Assembly (NCBI RefSeq): GCF_014863545.1
Contig: NZ_CP062260.1
Span: forward strand, 434,001-498,000
DNA: 64,000 nucleotides
Direction: 5' to 3'
DNA from: Paenibacillus sp. JNUCC32
GTDB taxonomy: Bacteria; Bacillota; Bacilli; Paenibacillales; Paenibacillaceae
The stretch's first letter is position 1. Each line of letters opens with the position of its first letter. The notes below the pieces were generated by a model, which was not told where the DNA came from, made no database searches, and was given only the letters and a program-made list of their open reading frames with translations. Shown here piece by piece: positions 1-9,554 of this stretch. A program made the position numbers and the translations under genes.

Positions 1-54
1 AGTAGTGGTGTTACGATCCAAACATCATCTGTTAAGCGAATAGGAGGAGTCATA

Positions 55-1086
55 ATGGAGCATGCAAACAGAAGGAACATGGAATACAGCCCTGGCGACT
101 TGGCTGTCGAGGCTTACGGGCTGGTCAAAACGTTCGGCGATAACCGCGCCGTGGACGGCGTGGATTTGAACGTGCGCGCCGGTACGATTTATGGCGTGTT
201 GGGACCGAACGGCGCAGGCAAGACGACGACCATCCGAATGCTGGCCACCTTGCTAAAGCCGGATGCGGGTTCGGCCCGAATCTTCGGGCACGATGTGCTG
301 ACGGAATCGCAGATTGTCCGTCAGTTGATCGGGGTCACCGGCCAGTACGCCTCGGTGGATGAATCGCTCAGCGCTACGGAGAATCTGATCATTTTCTCCC
401 GCTTGTTGGGGCTGGGACGCACGGAGGCACGGCAAAAGGCGGGTGAGCTGCTTGAAGAATTCGGGTTGTCGGAAGCCGCCAAACGGCCGCTCAAACATTT
501 CTCAGGCGGCATGCGGAGAAGGTTGGATCTGGCGGCAAGCCTCATTGCCCAGCCGCCGCTCATCTTCCTGGATGAACCGACGACGGGGCTGGATCCAAGG
601 ACGCGTTCCCAGATGTGGGATACGATCCGCCGATTGGTGAAGACCGGCTCAACGGTGCTGCTGACCACGCAGTATCTGGAGGAGGCGGACCAACTGGCAG
701 ACCGGATCGCCGTTATTGATTACGGGCGGGTCGTGGCCGAGGGGACGGCGGATGAACTGAAGATGTCGGTAGGGACTTCCTCGCTGCACTTGACCGTCCA
801 GGATGCAGTGGATATGGGCCGCGCCCGCCACACCGTGGAACAGGTGCTAGGCGTTCATGCCAACATATCGCCGGAAGCCGGAAAGATAACGGCGCCGATG
901 GCTAATGCGGGTCTAGTTACAGACCTGTTGATCGAGCTGCGCACGGCAGGCATCGGCTTGTCCGAGATGAGCGTGCAGAAGCCGACCCTGGATGAGGTGT
1001 TCCTGACGATCACCGGCCACGGCGTGAAGGAAGACGATGTCCCATCGTCTAATGAACCCAACGATAGAGAGGTGACAAGAGTATGA
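55..1086 (+). CDS. ABC transporter ATP-binding protein, DrrA-like
   Basis: Cytoplasmic ATPase of a two-gene ABC-2 exporter, of the type known from daunorubicin-resistance and antibiotic or lipid export systems. Walker A (GPNGAGKT) is at about residues 50-57, the signature SGGMRRRLD near 150, Walker B with catalytic Glu (IFLDEPTTGLDP) near 170 and the switch His region (LLTTQYLEEADQLADR) near 205. The C-terminal extension of about 100 residues is usual for DrrA proteins. The ATG follows GGAGGA with good spacing. The stop overlaps the permease start (ATGA), so the two are translationally coupled. A paralogue lies at 53515. The substrate cannot be told from sequence. Confidence 0.93.
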   Translation: MEHANRRNMEYSPGDLAVEAYGLVKTFGDNRAVDGVDLNVRAGTIYGVLGPNGAGKTTTIRMLATLLKPDAGSARIFGHDVLTESQIVRQLIGVTGQYASVDESLSATENLIIFSRLLGLGRTEARQKAGELLEEFGLSEAAKRPLKHFSGGMRRRLDLAASLIAQPPLIFLDEPTTGLDPRTRSQMWDTIRRLVKTGSTVLLTTQYLEEADQLADRIAVIDYGRVVAEGTADELKMSVGTSSLHLTVQDAVDMGRARHTVEQVLGVHANISPEAGKITAPMANAGLVTDLLIELRTAGIGLSEMSVQKPTLDEVFLTITGHGVKEDDVPSSNEPNDREVTRV

Positions 1087-1898
1087 GCAGCACGATCATG
1101 AAATCGGGGACGGAACGCCGGCTTAAAAACCGCACGAGTTTCGGTCAGACGGTACGAAACTCGTTGACGATGGCCTACCGGGGTCTGCTGAAGCTCCGGC
1201 GCACGCCCGAGCAGCTGTTTGACGTTACGTTCCAGCCCATTATTTTCACGCTGATGTTCACCTATATTTTTGGCGGCGCCATCTCCGGCGACGTGGCCAG
1301 TTATTTGCCTGTCATCATTCCCGGCATCCTCGTTCAAACCGTGATTACGACCTCCGTCGTCACGGGCGTGCAGCTGCGCGAGGATATGGATAAAGGCGTA
1401 TTCGACCGATTCAAGTCGCTGCCGATTGCGCGAATTTCTCCGCTTGCAGGCGCCCTTCTGGCAGATACCGTTCGTTATACCATTGCAACGGTGCTTACCT
1501 TTTCGATGGGATACGTCATGGGTTACCGCCCGGGCGGGGGCCTGGGTTACGTTGCTCTTGCCGCGCTGATCGTCATTGTATGCTCATGGGCCATCAGCTG
1601 GATATTCGCGTTCTTCGGCGTGATTGCAAGATCCGCCTCCGGCGTGCAGGGGATATCGATGATCGTGCTGTTTCCGCTCACGTTTCTCTCCAACGCCTTC
1701 GTGCCGGTAGATACGATGCCGGGCTGGCTGCAGTGGTTCGTGAACATCAACCCGATATCGCATCTGGTGACGGCTGTCCGGGATCTGACGAACTCCGGAA
1801 CCGTGGGCTGGGATCTGACGATATCCTTGGTCGGCGCCGCGATCATCGTGGCGATCTTTGCTCCGATCACGGTTCGTGCATATATGCGCCGCACCTAA
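1083..1898 (+). CDS. ABC-2 type permease, DrrB-like
   Basis: Integral membrane partner of the preceding ATPase, 271 residues, with about six hydrophobic segments typical of ABC-2 permeases. The region around VQTVITTSVVTGVQLREDMDKG, followed by FDRFKSLPIARIS, matches the conserved cytoplasmic coupling segment of the family. It starts inside the stop codon of the upstream gene (ATGA), so it belongs to the same operon and probably assembles with it in the plasma membrane as an exporter. No specific regulator is adjacent at this edge of the window; one may lie upstream of base 1. Family assignment is firm, substrate unknown. Confidence 0.92.
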   Translation: MSSTIMKSGTERRLKNRTSFGQTVRNSLTMAYRGLLKLRRTPEQLFDVTFQPIIFTLMFTYIFGGAISGDVASYLPVIIPGILVQTVITTSVVTGVQLREDMDKGVFDRFKSLPIARISPLAGALLADTVRYTIATVLTFSMGYVMGYRPGGGLGYVALAALIVIVCSWAISWIFAFFGVIARSASGVQGISMIVLFPLTFLSNAFVPVDTMPGWLQWFVNINPISHLVTAVRDLTNSGTVGWDLTISLVGAAIIVAIFAPITVRAYMRRT

Positions 1899-1969
1899 TA
1901 TTCTGGGGACACCTCCGGCGGTATTCACCCATGCTGCCGGGGTAAGCGGGACGTCCGTCCAAAACGGAG

Positions 1970-1998
1970 TTGACATCGATTTATTAATTCACTATACT
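1970..1998 (+). promoter_or_regulatory. Sigma-A promoter of the tyrS T-box transcript
   Basis: TTGACA at 1970-1975 and TATACT at 1993-1998, separated by 17 bp, directly upstream of the T-box leader. It is near consensus on both elements. Confidence 0.85.
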
Positions 1999-1999
1999 G

Positions 2000-2280
2000 T
2001 CTGTAATCTTATAAGCGACATACGTTGAAAGAGCCCAGTAGCAGCTTGGTCCCTGTTCTAGAAAGCCGGGGGGCGATGGAACCCGGTACATACCAACGCA
2101 GCGAATTACACTCTGGAGTATCTCGGGTAATGCCGAGCGGAAACGGCGAACGATACCTCGTCTAATGAGCGGCATGAATGGCGCGCGGCAAGCGCTGCAG
2201 ACCATTCGTGCAATCTGGGTGGTAACACGGTTAATAATCGTCCCTATGTCTGTAACAGACAAGGGGCGATTTTTTGTTTT
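2000..2280 (+). promoter_or_regulatory. T-box leader (tyrosine) upstream of tyrS
   Basis: An RNA that senses uncharged tRNA. It has a Stem I region with the AGTA/GAA specifier-loop motifs, then the conserved T-box sequence GGGTGGTAACACGG at 2217-2230. The intrinsic terminator is at 2236-2276, with arms around AATCGTCCCT and AGGGGCGATT followed by a T run. The best specifier candidate is TAC (Tyr) at 2107-2109, in GAATTACAC, which agrees with the downstream gene. Uncharged tRNA-Tyr is expected to favour the antiterminator and raise tyrS expression. The exact specifier frame is inferred, not folded. Confidence 0.92.
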
Positions 2281-2338
2281 TCAACGGATGGGCGCTTCGT
2301 TATAAGGAAAAATCATGTATTGAAGGAGTGTTAACGCT

Positions 2339-3598
2339 GTGAATATTATCGACGAACTGGAATGGCGCGATGCGATCAACCAACAGACGGATGCCGAAGG
2401 CCTCCGGGAGCTTACGAATGAAAAGTCGATTTCGCTGTACTGCGGCGTGGATCCTACGGGCGACAGCATGCATATCGGTCACCTGATTCCCTTCATCATG
2501 CTCAAACGCTTCCAGCTTGCCGGCCATCGTCCGGTCATTCTGATCGGGGGCGCGACCGGCACCATCGGGGATCCAAGCGGACGTCAAACCGAGCGCTCCC
2601 TCCAGACGCTGGAGCAGGTTCAAGCTAACGTGGACGCGCTCACCGGACAAATGAAAAAGCTCTTCGTGACGGAGGGCGACAATCAAATCCGCATGGTCAA
2701 CAACTACGACTGGACGCATAAGATCAACATTATCGAATTCCTGCGCGATTACGGGAAGAACTTCAGCATTAACTCGATGCTGGCGAAGGACGTGGTTGCG
2801 AGCCGGCTTGACAGCGGGATTTCGTTTACGGAATTCTCATACCAAATCCTGCAGTCGGTCGATTACCTGCATCTGTACCAGCATGAGGACGTGCAGCTGC
2901 AAATCGGCGGATCGGACCAATGGGGCAACATTACAAGCGGACTGGATTTGATCCGGAAGAAGGAAGGACCCGAAGCCAAAGCCTTCGGCCTGACCATACC
3001 GCTCATGCTGAAGGCCGACGGCACGAAGTTCGGCAAAACGGCCGGCGGCGCGATCTGGCTTGACCCGAACAAAACGACGCCGTTCGAGTTCTACCAGTTC
3101 TGGGCGAACACCGACGACCGCGACGTCGTCAAATACTTGAAATACTTCACCTTCCTGACCAAGGAGCAAATTGACGAGCTGGCCGAAAAGGTGCAGAGCG
3201 AGCCGCATAAACGCGAAGCGCAAAAAACGCTGGCCGAGGAAATGACGAGATTCGTGCACGGCGAGGAGATGCTGGAGCAGGCCAAGCGCATCACGGCGGC
3301 TCTGTTCAGCGGCGATATTAAATCGCTCACGGCCGATGAGATCGAGCAGGGCTTCAAGGAGATGCCGACGTTCGAAGCAACGCCGGAAACGAAGAATATC
3401 GTGGACTGGCTCGTGGATCTGGGCATCGAGCCTTCCAAGCGGCAAGCGCGCGAGGATATCACCAAAGGCGCGATCTCGATGAACGGCGAACGCGTCAGCG
3501 ATTTGGGCCACGAGGTGACAGCCGACCAGGCGATTGGCGGCCGGTTTATCATCATTCGCAAGGGCAAGAAAAACTACAGTTTGGTGAAAATGTCCTAG
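2339..3598 (+). CDS. tyrS: Tyrosyl-tRNA synthetase
   Basis: Class I aminoacyl-tRNA synthetase that charges tRNA-Tyr with tyrosine using ATP, in the cytoplasm. The HIGH motif is at residues 45-48 (GDSMHIGHL). The KMSKS-equivalent is KFGKT near residue 230, and DQWGN contributes to the tyrosine pocket. A C-terminal S4 RNA-binding domain occupies roughly the last 65 residues. At 419 residues it is the normal bacterial length. The start is GTG, set by AAGGAG at 2323-2328. Expression is controlled by the T-box leader immediately upstream, and a strong hairpin terminator follows. Confidence 0.97.
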   Translation: MNIIDELEWRDAINQQTDAEGLRELTNEKSISLYCGVDPTGDSMHIGHLIPFIMLKRFQLAGHRPVILIGGATGTIGDPSGRQTERSLQTLEQVQANVDALTGQMKKLFVTEGDNQIRMVNNYDWTHKINIIEFLRDYGKNFSINSMLAKDVVASRLDSGISFTEFSYQILQSVDYLHLYQHEDVQLQIGGSDQWGNITSGLDLIRKKEGPEAKAFGLTIPLMLKADGTKFGKTAGGAIWLDPNKTTPFEFYQFWANTDDRDVVKYLKYFTFLTKEQIDELAEKVQSEPHKREAQKTLAEEMTRFVHGEEMLEQAKRITAALFSGDIKSLTADEIEQGFKEMPTFEATPETKNIVDWLVDLGIEPSKRQAREDITKGAISMNGERVSDLGHEVTADQAIGGRFIIIRKGKKNYSLVKMS

Positions 3599-3646
3599 AA
3601 GGGTAACCATCAGGGAAATAGGTCTCCCCGGACGAACGCACCCGCA

Positions 3647-3685
3647 AAAGCCGCTAAACACTTTTCATGTGCTTAGCGGCTTTCG
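3647..3685 (+). terminator. Intrinsic terminator after tyrS
   Basis: Fifteen-base arms (3647-3661 and 3669-3683, one wobble) around CTTTTCAT, followed by TTTCG. The rest of 3690-3895 holds no convincing gene. Confidence 0.8.
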
Positions 3686-3834
3686 TATGATTCAGGTTAG
3701 CCAGAATCTTCTGGTTGGCCTTTATATTAGAGATGAGAAAAAACTTCGAAGGCTTACTCTCCTGATCTCGCCAAAAAAAATGCTGTATGCGGTCTGTCTT
3801 CGAGAGGGTACGTCGATTGGCGTTTTTCTTTTAT

Positions 3835-3864
3835 TTGAAAGTTTCTCTCTTTTAATAGGATAAT
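3835..3864 (+). promoter_or_regulatory. Candidate promoter of the nitronate monooxygenase gene
   Basis: TTGAAA at 3835-3840 and GATAAT at 3859-3864 with an 18 bp spacer, ending about 30 bases before the start codon. Inferred from consensus only. Confidence 0.5.
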
Positions 3865-3895
3865 ATCTGTAGCGTTAAAGGAGGTAGATGATATC

Positions 3896-4996
3896 ATGAA
3901 CATTCAACTGCAGACCGAGCTGTGCGATCGGTTTGGCATCCGTTATCCGCTTATATTGGCTGGAATGGCCGGAGGGCCGACAACCGTTGAGCTGGTCGCC
4001 GCCGTATCCAACGCAGGCGGGCTCGGTACGCTGGGTGCGGCTTACATGGAGCCGGCCGCCATTCGCCATAGCATCCAGGAAATCCGCAAGCGGACGGATC
4101 AACCTTTTGCCGTCAACCTTTTTGCGTCCCGGGCCTCGGATCGCCAGGAGCGAATCGAAGATGTTCAACAGGAGTTAAACCGGATGCGCGGCGACCTTGG
4201 CATTCCCCATGCGGAGTCGGATCACGTAACAACGCCCGATTGGTTTGAGCAGCAATTCGCGGTTCTGCTCGAAGAGAAGGTGCCCGTTATCAGCACGGCA
4301 TTCGGTATTCCGGATGAGCCCCTTATGCGGCAAGCGAAAGAAGCTAAACTGCTTGTGGTTGCGATGGCAACCACGGTGCGCGAAGCTATCCTGGCCGAGC
4401 AAGCAGGCTGCGACGCCGTCGTTGCCCAAGGCAGCGAAGCAGGGGGGCATCGGGGCACGTTTGATATTTCGGAGCACCCGATGGGGGCCCAAATCGGAAC
4501 GTTTGCTTTGGTGCCGCAGATCGTGGACCGGGTCAAGATTCCCGTCATTGCCGCCGGGGGCGTCATGGATGGACGCGGACTTGTGGCCTCGCTTGTTCTT
4601 GGCGCCCAAGCCGTTCAGATGGGGACGCGCTTTCTGACGGCGGCCGAATCGGGTGCGCATGAGGTTTACCAGCAAGCGCTGCTTCGCAGCACGGAAGAGA
4701 GCACGGTCATTACCAAAGCGTTCTCGGGGCGGCCGGCGAGAGGCATCCGCAATGCCTTCATTAAGCAATGGGATGCAAGCGGCGTAGAGCCGCTGCCTTT
4801 TCCTACGCAGAATACGGTAACCCGCGACATACGAAATGCCGCCAATCGCCAAAGCAATCCGGAATATATGTCCTTATGGGCAGGGCAAGGCACAAGAGGG
4901 CTCACTTCGGGCCAATCCGCAGCAGATATCGTAGCCGAGACGATCCAAGAAGCACTGTTGATTTGTCCATATCGCAACTCCGACGATGAGAGCTGA
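3896..4996 (+). CDS. Nitronate monooxygenase (2-nitropropane dioxygenase family)
   Basis: FMN-dependent TIM-barrel enzyme of the family that oxidises alkyl nitronates such as propionate-3-nitronate, detoxifying them. The N-terminal segment RYPLILAGMAGG and the internal QGSEAGGHRGTF carry the flavin-contacting and catalytic-His regions. IPVIAAGGVMDGRG and the following GAQAVQMGTRFL form the phosphate-binding end of the barrel. Its 366 residues are normal for the family. The start is set by AAAGGAGGT just upstream. It stands alone between terminators. The exact substrate is inferred from family. Confidence 0.92.
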   Translation: MNIQLQTELCDRFGIRYPLILAGMAGGPTTVELVAAVSNAGGLGTLGAAYMEPAAIRHSIQEIRKRTDQPFAVNLFASRASDRQERIEDVQQELNRMRGDLGIPHAESDHVTTPDWFEQQFAVLLEEKVPVISTAFGIPDEPLMRQAKEAKLLVVAMATTVREAILAEQAGCDAVVAQGSEAGGHRGTFDISEHPMGAQIGTFALVPQIVDRVKIPVIAAGGVMDGRGLVASLVLGAQAVQMGTRFLTAAESGAHEVYQQALLRSTEESTVITKAFSGRPARGIRNAFIKQWDASGVEPLPFPTQNTVTRDIRNAANRQSNPEYMSLWAGQGTRGLTSGQSAADIVAETIQEALLICPYRNSDDES

Positions 4997-5414
4997 GAGA
5001 GGTTATGCGTCTAAACTTAGGAAATTCATTTATGCAGCAGGCCGCCTAAGGAAGAACCTTTGGATGGCCTGCCAGCCTTTTATCAGAAATCGTAAGTATC
5101 TCCGCCAAACTTGAAGGATGGCTTGATCATCATATAAAACCTTCTCACTAATTTCGACATTCAACCGTTCAGTCGGAATCGCTGCATTGCGTTGTTCTCT
5201 CTTACGCCTATAACCTCACCTTTGAATCGGACTCCTGTTAAAGCGCTCTAATTATAAAATCTTTCATCGTATGCCCAACCCTTCCAATCATGCTTCCGGT
5301 TCGACTGCAGCGAGCGGAGGTAGCGCACAAGAGGGAAAACCCTGCATCCGTCGAACACTTAAACATAGCAAACGATAAGTTGAAAACTGCTGCAATGACG
5401 GCATAACGGGGGTT
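4997..5414. other. Intergenic stretch without a recognisable gene
   Basis: About 420 bases between the nitronate monooxygenase and the large regulator. A weak hairpin (CAGGCC/GGCCTG, about 5038-5075) could end the upstream transcript, though it lacks a good T run. I see no conserved RNA or convincing small reading frame. Confidence 0.5.
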
Positions 5415-8126
5415 ATGATGTCCACGACGATTTTGTCCACGAAATTATATATCCCTTCTCCACGGTCCCAGGCTGTCCTTCGTCCCAGGCTGATCGAACG
5501 TTTGAACGAGGGGCTGCGTCTGCACCGGAAGCTGACCACGATTTCCGCCTCTGCCGGGAGCGGCAAAACCACGCTGCTCAGCCAATGGATCGGGGGTTGT
5601 CCGCAGCCCGTTGCCTGGCTGTCCTTGGAAAAGGAGGACCGTGAGCCATCCAGATTTTTCGCTTACCTCTTGGCTGCCCTGCAAACCATCGGGGTTGATA
5701 TCGGAGAGAGGGTGGTGAGCACACTCCACGCCCCGTCACCGCATCCTCTTCCAATCGAAGCCATCGTTATGGCCATGCTGAATCAAATCACGGCCAAACC
5801 GGACCGCGTCATCCTTGTGCTTGATGATTACCACGTGCTTGATTCCAAACCGATAGACCGCGCTCTTGGCTTTCTCATTGAGCACATGCCGCCGCAGATG
5901 CATGTGGTTATTGCCAGCCGCAAGGATCCCGATCTGCCCGTGGCCCGGCTCCGTGCAAGGAACCAGCTGACGGAAGTGCGGACACCGGATTTGCGGTTCA
6001 CCTCCATTGAAACCTCCGAATTCATGCGGCATGTGATGGGGCTGGACCTGTCAGGGGAGGATGCAGCGCTTATTGCATCCCGTACGGAAGGCTGGATCGC
6101 CGGCCTGCAGTTAGCGGCGCTGTCCTTACAAGGCCATCGAGACGCTGCGGGCTTCATTCGATCCTTCAGCGGCAGCCACCGCTACGTGCTGGACTATTTG
6201 ATTGAAGAAGTGCTGCAGCAGCAGCCTGAGAGCGTGCAGGATTTTTTGCTGCGCACTTCCATTCTCGACCGGCTCAGCGGTTCCTTGTGCGAATACGTTT
6301 TGCAGAGGGAAGGCGGTGATTCCCCGATGGCGGCCGTTTCCGGACAAGAAACCCTGGAGTACCTGGAGCGTGCCAATCTGTTCATCGTTCCGTTAGATAA
6401 CGAGAGGCGCTGGTACCGGTATCATCACTTGTTCTCGGATGCATTGCGGCAACGCCTATCCCGAAAAAGCAAGAATGCCGAAGACGGGAAGAGGATCGTG
6501 GAGGAACTGCATCGGCGTGCCAGCGACTGGCATGATCGTCATGATTTTTGGCTGGAGGCTTTCCAGCATGCGGCTGCTGCCCAGGACATGGATCGCGCCG
6601 CGCGTCTGATTGAAGGGGAGGGGATGCCCCTGGTCTTCCGTGGAGCGATCCACCCCGTGCTCGATTGGCTGGATTCCCTGCCGAAGGCAGAATTGGACGC
6701 AAGGCCGGCGCTTAATGTCATGCATGCCTCCGCTCTCCTGATGGTCGGCCAAATGAACGGCGTCGAACGCAAACTTCAAGCCGCCGAGGTTCATTTGCCA
6801 GCCGAGGAGAACGGCAATACCCGGGATCTCATAGGACATATTGCCTCCATACGTGCGACGCTTGCGGTTAGCAAGCATCAGCCGGAAGTCATCATGACGG
6901 AATCGAGACGGGCCTTGGAATATTTAAGTCCGCATAATCTGCCTGTCCGCACGGCCTCGATGTGGACGCTGGGATACGCTTACCAGCTCCGGGGCGATCG
7001 TGCCGCGGCAGGCCGGGCCTATGAGGAGGCCGTTGCCATCAGTCAGAAGATCGGACATTTCATGATTGCCATGATGGCAACGCTAGGACTCGGACTTCTT
7101 CAGGAAGCGGATAATCAAATATATGCAGCAGCCGTGACCTATCGACGCGTTCTGGAATTAGCGGGTGACCCTCCGCCGCCGGCAGCATGTGAAGCGCATT
7201 TGGGCCTGGCCCGAATCTGCCGTGAGTGGAACGATCTCGATGCCGCTGAACGGCATGGGCTGAAGGCCCTTCAATTAGCCGGGCAGTTTGATCAAACCGA
7301 CAGAGCCGTGGCTTGCGAGGTGTTTCTCGCGAGGCTGAAGCTATCGCGAGGAGAAGTGAGGGAAGCAGCCGCCATGTTAGCTAAAGCGGATCGCCTCGGG
7401 CGTCAGCAGCAGTTCATGAGTCAGCTACCCTTCATTGCCGAAGCGCAGGTGCTTGTCCTGCTTCAACAAGGAGATTTTAGTGAAGCTTCCCAGCTGGCGC
7501 AGGAGCATGGGCTCCCTCTCAGCCAGGCTAGAGCTTTGTTGGCTAAAGGGCAGGCGGGGGCTGCTCTGGCGATCATGGAACCCTTGCTGGCGCAGATGGA
7601 AGCTAAGGAATGGGCCGACGAGCAGCTTAAGGTCATGGTCGTGATGGCCCTGGCTCTGCATGCCCAGGGTGATAGGCTGAAAGCTGCCCGGATCGCCGCA
7701 AAGGCTGTGGCGAAGGCCGAGCCCGGCGGTTTTATCCGGTTATTCATCGATGAAGGGCCGCCGATGCAGGAGCTGCTCAGAGCAGCATCTGCCAGCCAAC
7801 CGATACGAGATGCAACCGGAACCCAACCGATGCATGATTATCTGGAGAAGCTGCTGCATGCTTTTGAGATGGAAGGACTGGAAAGCCCGGGCAAGTCCTC
7901 TCCAAGCCAGCTTCAGCTTGCAGAGTCTCTGATCGAGCCCCTAAGCCGACGGGAATTGGAGGTGCTGCGTCTCATTGCCCAAGGACTTTCCAATCGTCAG
8001 ATCAGCGAAAAGCTTTTTGTTGCGCTTAGTACCGTCAAAGGGCATATCCGGATCATATTCGATAAACTTCAGGCTACCCGCCGTACCGAAGCTGTTGCGC
8101 GTGCGCGCGAGTTGGGCTTGCTGTAG
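5415..8126 (+). CDS. Large ATP-binding LuxR/MalT-type transcriptional regulator
   Basis: Signal-transduction ATPase regulator of the MalT/LAL type, 903 residues. An N-terminal NTPase has Walker A ASAGSGKTT at residues 45-53 and a Walker B region around VILVLDDYH. A long helical TPR-like middle section is the probable effector-sensing domain. The C-terminal LuxR helix-turn-helix begins LSRRELEVLRLIAQGLSNRQI and ends near the last residue. MalT relatives bind an inducer and ATP, oligomerise and activate promoters. Start ATG 5415 (or 5418) follows a weak GGGGG ribosome site. The oxidoreductase 117 bases downstream is a plausible target; the inducer is unknown. Confidence 0.93.
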   Translation: MMSTTILSTKLYIPSPRSQAVLRPRLIERLNEGLRLHRKLTTISASAGSGKTTLLSQWIGGCPQPVAWLSLEKEDREPSRFFAYLLAALQTIGVDIGERVVSTLHAPSPHPLPIEAIVMAMLNQITAKPDRVILVLDDYHVLDSKPIDRALGFLIEHMPPQMHVVIASRKDPDLPVARLRARNQLTEVRTPDLRFTSIETSEFMRHVMGLDLSGEDAALIASRTEGWIAGLQLAALSLQGHRDAAGFIRSFSGSHRYVLDYLIEEVLQQQPESVQDFLLRTSILDRLSGSLCEYVLQREGGDSPMAAVSGQETLEYLERANLFIVPLDNERRWYRYHHLFSDALRQRLSRKSKNAEDGKRIVEELHRRASDWHDRHDFWLEAFQHAAAAQDMDRAARLIEGEGMPLVFRGAIHPVLDWLDSLPKAELDARPALNVMHASALLMVGQMNGVERKLQAAEVHLPAEENGNTRDLIGHIASIRATLAVSKHQPEVIMTESRRALEYLSPHNLPVRTASMWTLGYAYQLRGDRAAAGRAYEEAVAISQKIGHFMIAMMATLGLGLLQEADNQIYAAAVTYRRVLELAGDPPPPAACEAHLGLARICREWNDLDAAERHGLKALQLAGQFDQTDRAVACEVFLARLKLSRGEVREAAAMLAKADRLGRQQQFMSQLPFIAEAQVLVLLQQGDFSEASQLAQEHGLPLSQARALLAKGQAGAALAIMEPLLAQMEAKEWADEQLKVMVVMALALHAQGDRLKAARIAAKAVAKAEPGGFIRLFIDEGPPMQELLRAASASQPIRDATGTQPMHDYLEKLLHAFEMEGLESPGKSSPSQLQLAESLIEPLSRRELEVLRLIAQGLSNRQISEKLFVALSTVKGHIRIIFDKLQATRRTEAVARARELGLL

Positions 8127-8243
8127 GTGACAGCCCGGTTTGAATACCGTATTTTATTTTATTCGAAAACCGTACTAAAGTATCTATATCCCGGTGCGTC
8201 TCGGCAGATATACTGATTGCAAAAGCAGGTTTGGAGGAAACCC

Positions 8244-9164
8244 ATGAAAGCAATGGTATGCACCGCATACGGACCACCGGAGGTGTTACAGCTCCAGGAG
8301 GTAGCGAAGCCTATTCCTAAGGATCACGAAGTTCGGATCAAAATTTATGCCACTACCGTCAATTCGGGGGATTGCCGCGTGCGGGGATTTCGCAGTCCTC
8401 TATTGTATAAAATTCCCATGCGATTGGTGCTGGGTCTGAGGAAGCCGAGACAACCGATTCTCGGGGTGGAGCTGGCGGGGGAAGTGGAAGCGATAGGCCA
8501 GGATGTTACACGGTTCAAGATCGGCGATCAGATTCTGGCATTCAGGGGAATGCGATTTGGCACGTATGCGCAGTACATCTGCATGCACGAAGACGGGATG
8601 ATCGTAATGAAGCCGGAGCACGTGACTTATGACGATGCGGCCGCGATCTTTTTCGGAGGGACGACGGCCCTGCATTTTTTTAGAAAAGCGAACATCCGGC
8701 AGGGGCACAAGGTTCTGATCTATGGTGCATCCGGCGCGGTGGGGAATTTAGCCGTACAGCTTGCCAAACATGCGGGAACCGTGGTTACCGGCGTTTGCAG
8801 CACCGTGAATGTAGAGCTGGTGAAGTCGCTCGGAGCCGATCAAGTCGTGGATTATACCCAAGAGGATATTTCGAAAAGCGGGGATCGGTACGACATCATT
8901 CTGGACGCGGTCGGCAAACTGCCGAAATCCCGTTGCAAGCATTTGCTTGCCGCGGGCGGGAGTTATGTAACGGTAGAAGGGCAGGGAGTAGCCAAGGTGC
9001 TGATGGAGGATTTGCGACGGCTTACGAATCTGCTTGGGGAAGGGAAGATCAAACCGGTCATCGATAGAAGGTATGCATTGGAGCAAATCGCCGAGGCACA
9101 CCGATACGCGGATACAGGGCGTAAGAGGGGCAGTGTTGTCATCACGGTGGGGCATGATCATTGA
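8244..9164 (+). CDS. Zinc-independent quinone-oxidoreductase-like MDR dehydrogenase
   Basis: NAD(P)-dependent medium-chain reductase, 306 residues. The N-terminal GroES-like fold contains PKDHEVRIKIYATTVNSGD. The Rossmann motif is YGASGAVGNLAVQLAKHAG at about residues 160-180, and GADQVVDYTQED is typical of quinone oxidoreductases. There is no structural-zinc cysteine cluster. The start is chosen at ATG 8244 because GGAGGAAA at 8233-8240 sits correctly before it; an in-frame ATG at 8217 has no such site. It follows the LuxR-type regulator in the same direction, so control by that regulator is plausible but unproven. Confidence 0.88.
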   Translation: MKAMVCTAYGPPEVLQLQEVAKPIPKDHEVRIKIYATTVNSGDCRVRGFRSPLLYKIPMRLVLGLRKPRQPILGVELAGEVEAIGQDVTRFKIGDQILAFRGMRFGTYAQYICMHEDGMIVMKPEHVTYDDAAAIFFGGTTALHFFRKANIRQGHKVLIYGASGAVGNLAVQLAKHAGTVVTGVCSTVNVELVKSLGADQVVDYTQEDISKSGDRYDIILDAVGKLPKSRCKHLLAAGGSYVTVEGQGVAKVLMEDLRRLTNLLGEGKIKPVIDRRYALEQIAEAHRYADTGRKRGSVVITVGHDH

Positions 9165-9185
9165 GGAAAGAAAAGATGACTTCGC

Positions 9186-9465
9186 GATGCGCATGAAGTA
9201 TGACAGCAGATGAAGCAGGGACCGTCGTCGTTCACGATGCGCATGAGTGTGACAGCAGATGAATAAGGAACAGTCGCCACGGTGCTGAGTGTGACAGCAG
9301 ATGAAGCAGGAACCGTCGTCGTTCACGGTGCGCATGAGAGTGACAGCAGATGAAGCAGGGACAGTTGTCATTCACGATGCGCATGAGTGTGACAGCAGAT
9401 GAAGCAGGGACCGTCGTCGTTCACGATGCGCATGAGAGTGACAGCAGATGAAGCAGGGCATCATC
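9186..9465. repeat. Tandem repeat, about six copies of a ~49 bp unit
   Basis: Head-to-tail copies begin at 9186, 9236, 9281, 9327, 9376 and 9425. The unit contains GATGCGCATGAGTGTGACAG followed by CAGATGAAGCAGGGACCGTC and ends GTCGTTCAC. Copies 1, 4 and 5 are nearly full length (49-50 bp), copies 2 and 3 are 45-46 bp, and the sixth is partial. The block lies just after the MDR dehydrogenase stop. Reading frames through it look like repeat artefacts. Confidence 0.92.
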
Positions 9466-9485
9466 TTTCCGTTACATCTAGTCGA

Positions 9486-9551
9486 CAGCCATCCAAGCAT
9501 GCCACTGACCACGTACCGTGGGCGTGGGAGTAGTGTGCACGATGTACAAAA
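9486..9551 (+). repeat. Dispersed palindromic element, copy A
   Basis: This stretch matches, at roughly 80 percent or better, the reverse complement of 14699-14765. Identical ends are CAGCCATCCAAGCA and GCACGATGTACAAAA. The internal hairpin is weaker in this copy than in copy B. Confidence 0.82.
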
Positions 9552-9554
9552 TCA

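Noticed and set aside
3669..3863. Possible 64-residue reading frame between tyrS and the nitronate monooxygenase
   Set aside because: It begins inside the tyrS terminator hairpin, has no ribosome site, and its sequence has no family features.
8748..9371. Minus-strand reading frame across the tandem repeat with repeated CCHT-like peptides
   Set aside because: The peptide repeats are just translations of the DNA repeat, and most of the frame is antisense to the dehydrogenase gene.
9186..9465. CRISPR-like array
   Set aside because: The repeats are contiguous, with no unique spacers, and no cas genes are in the window.
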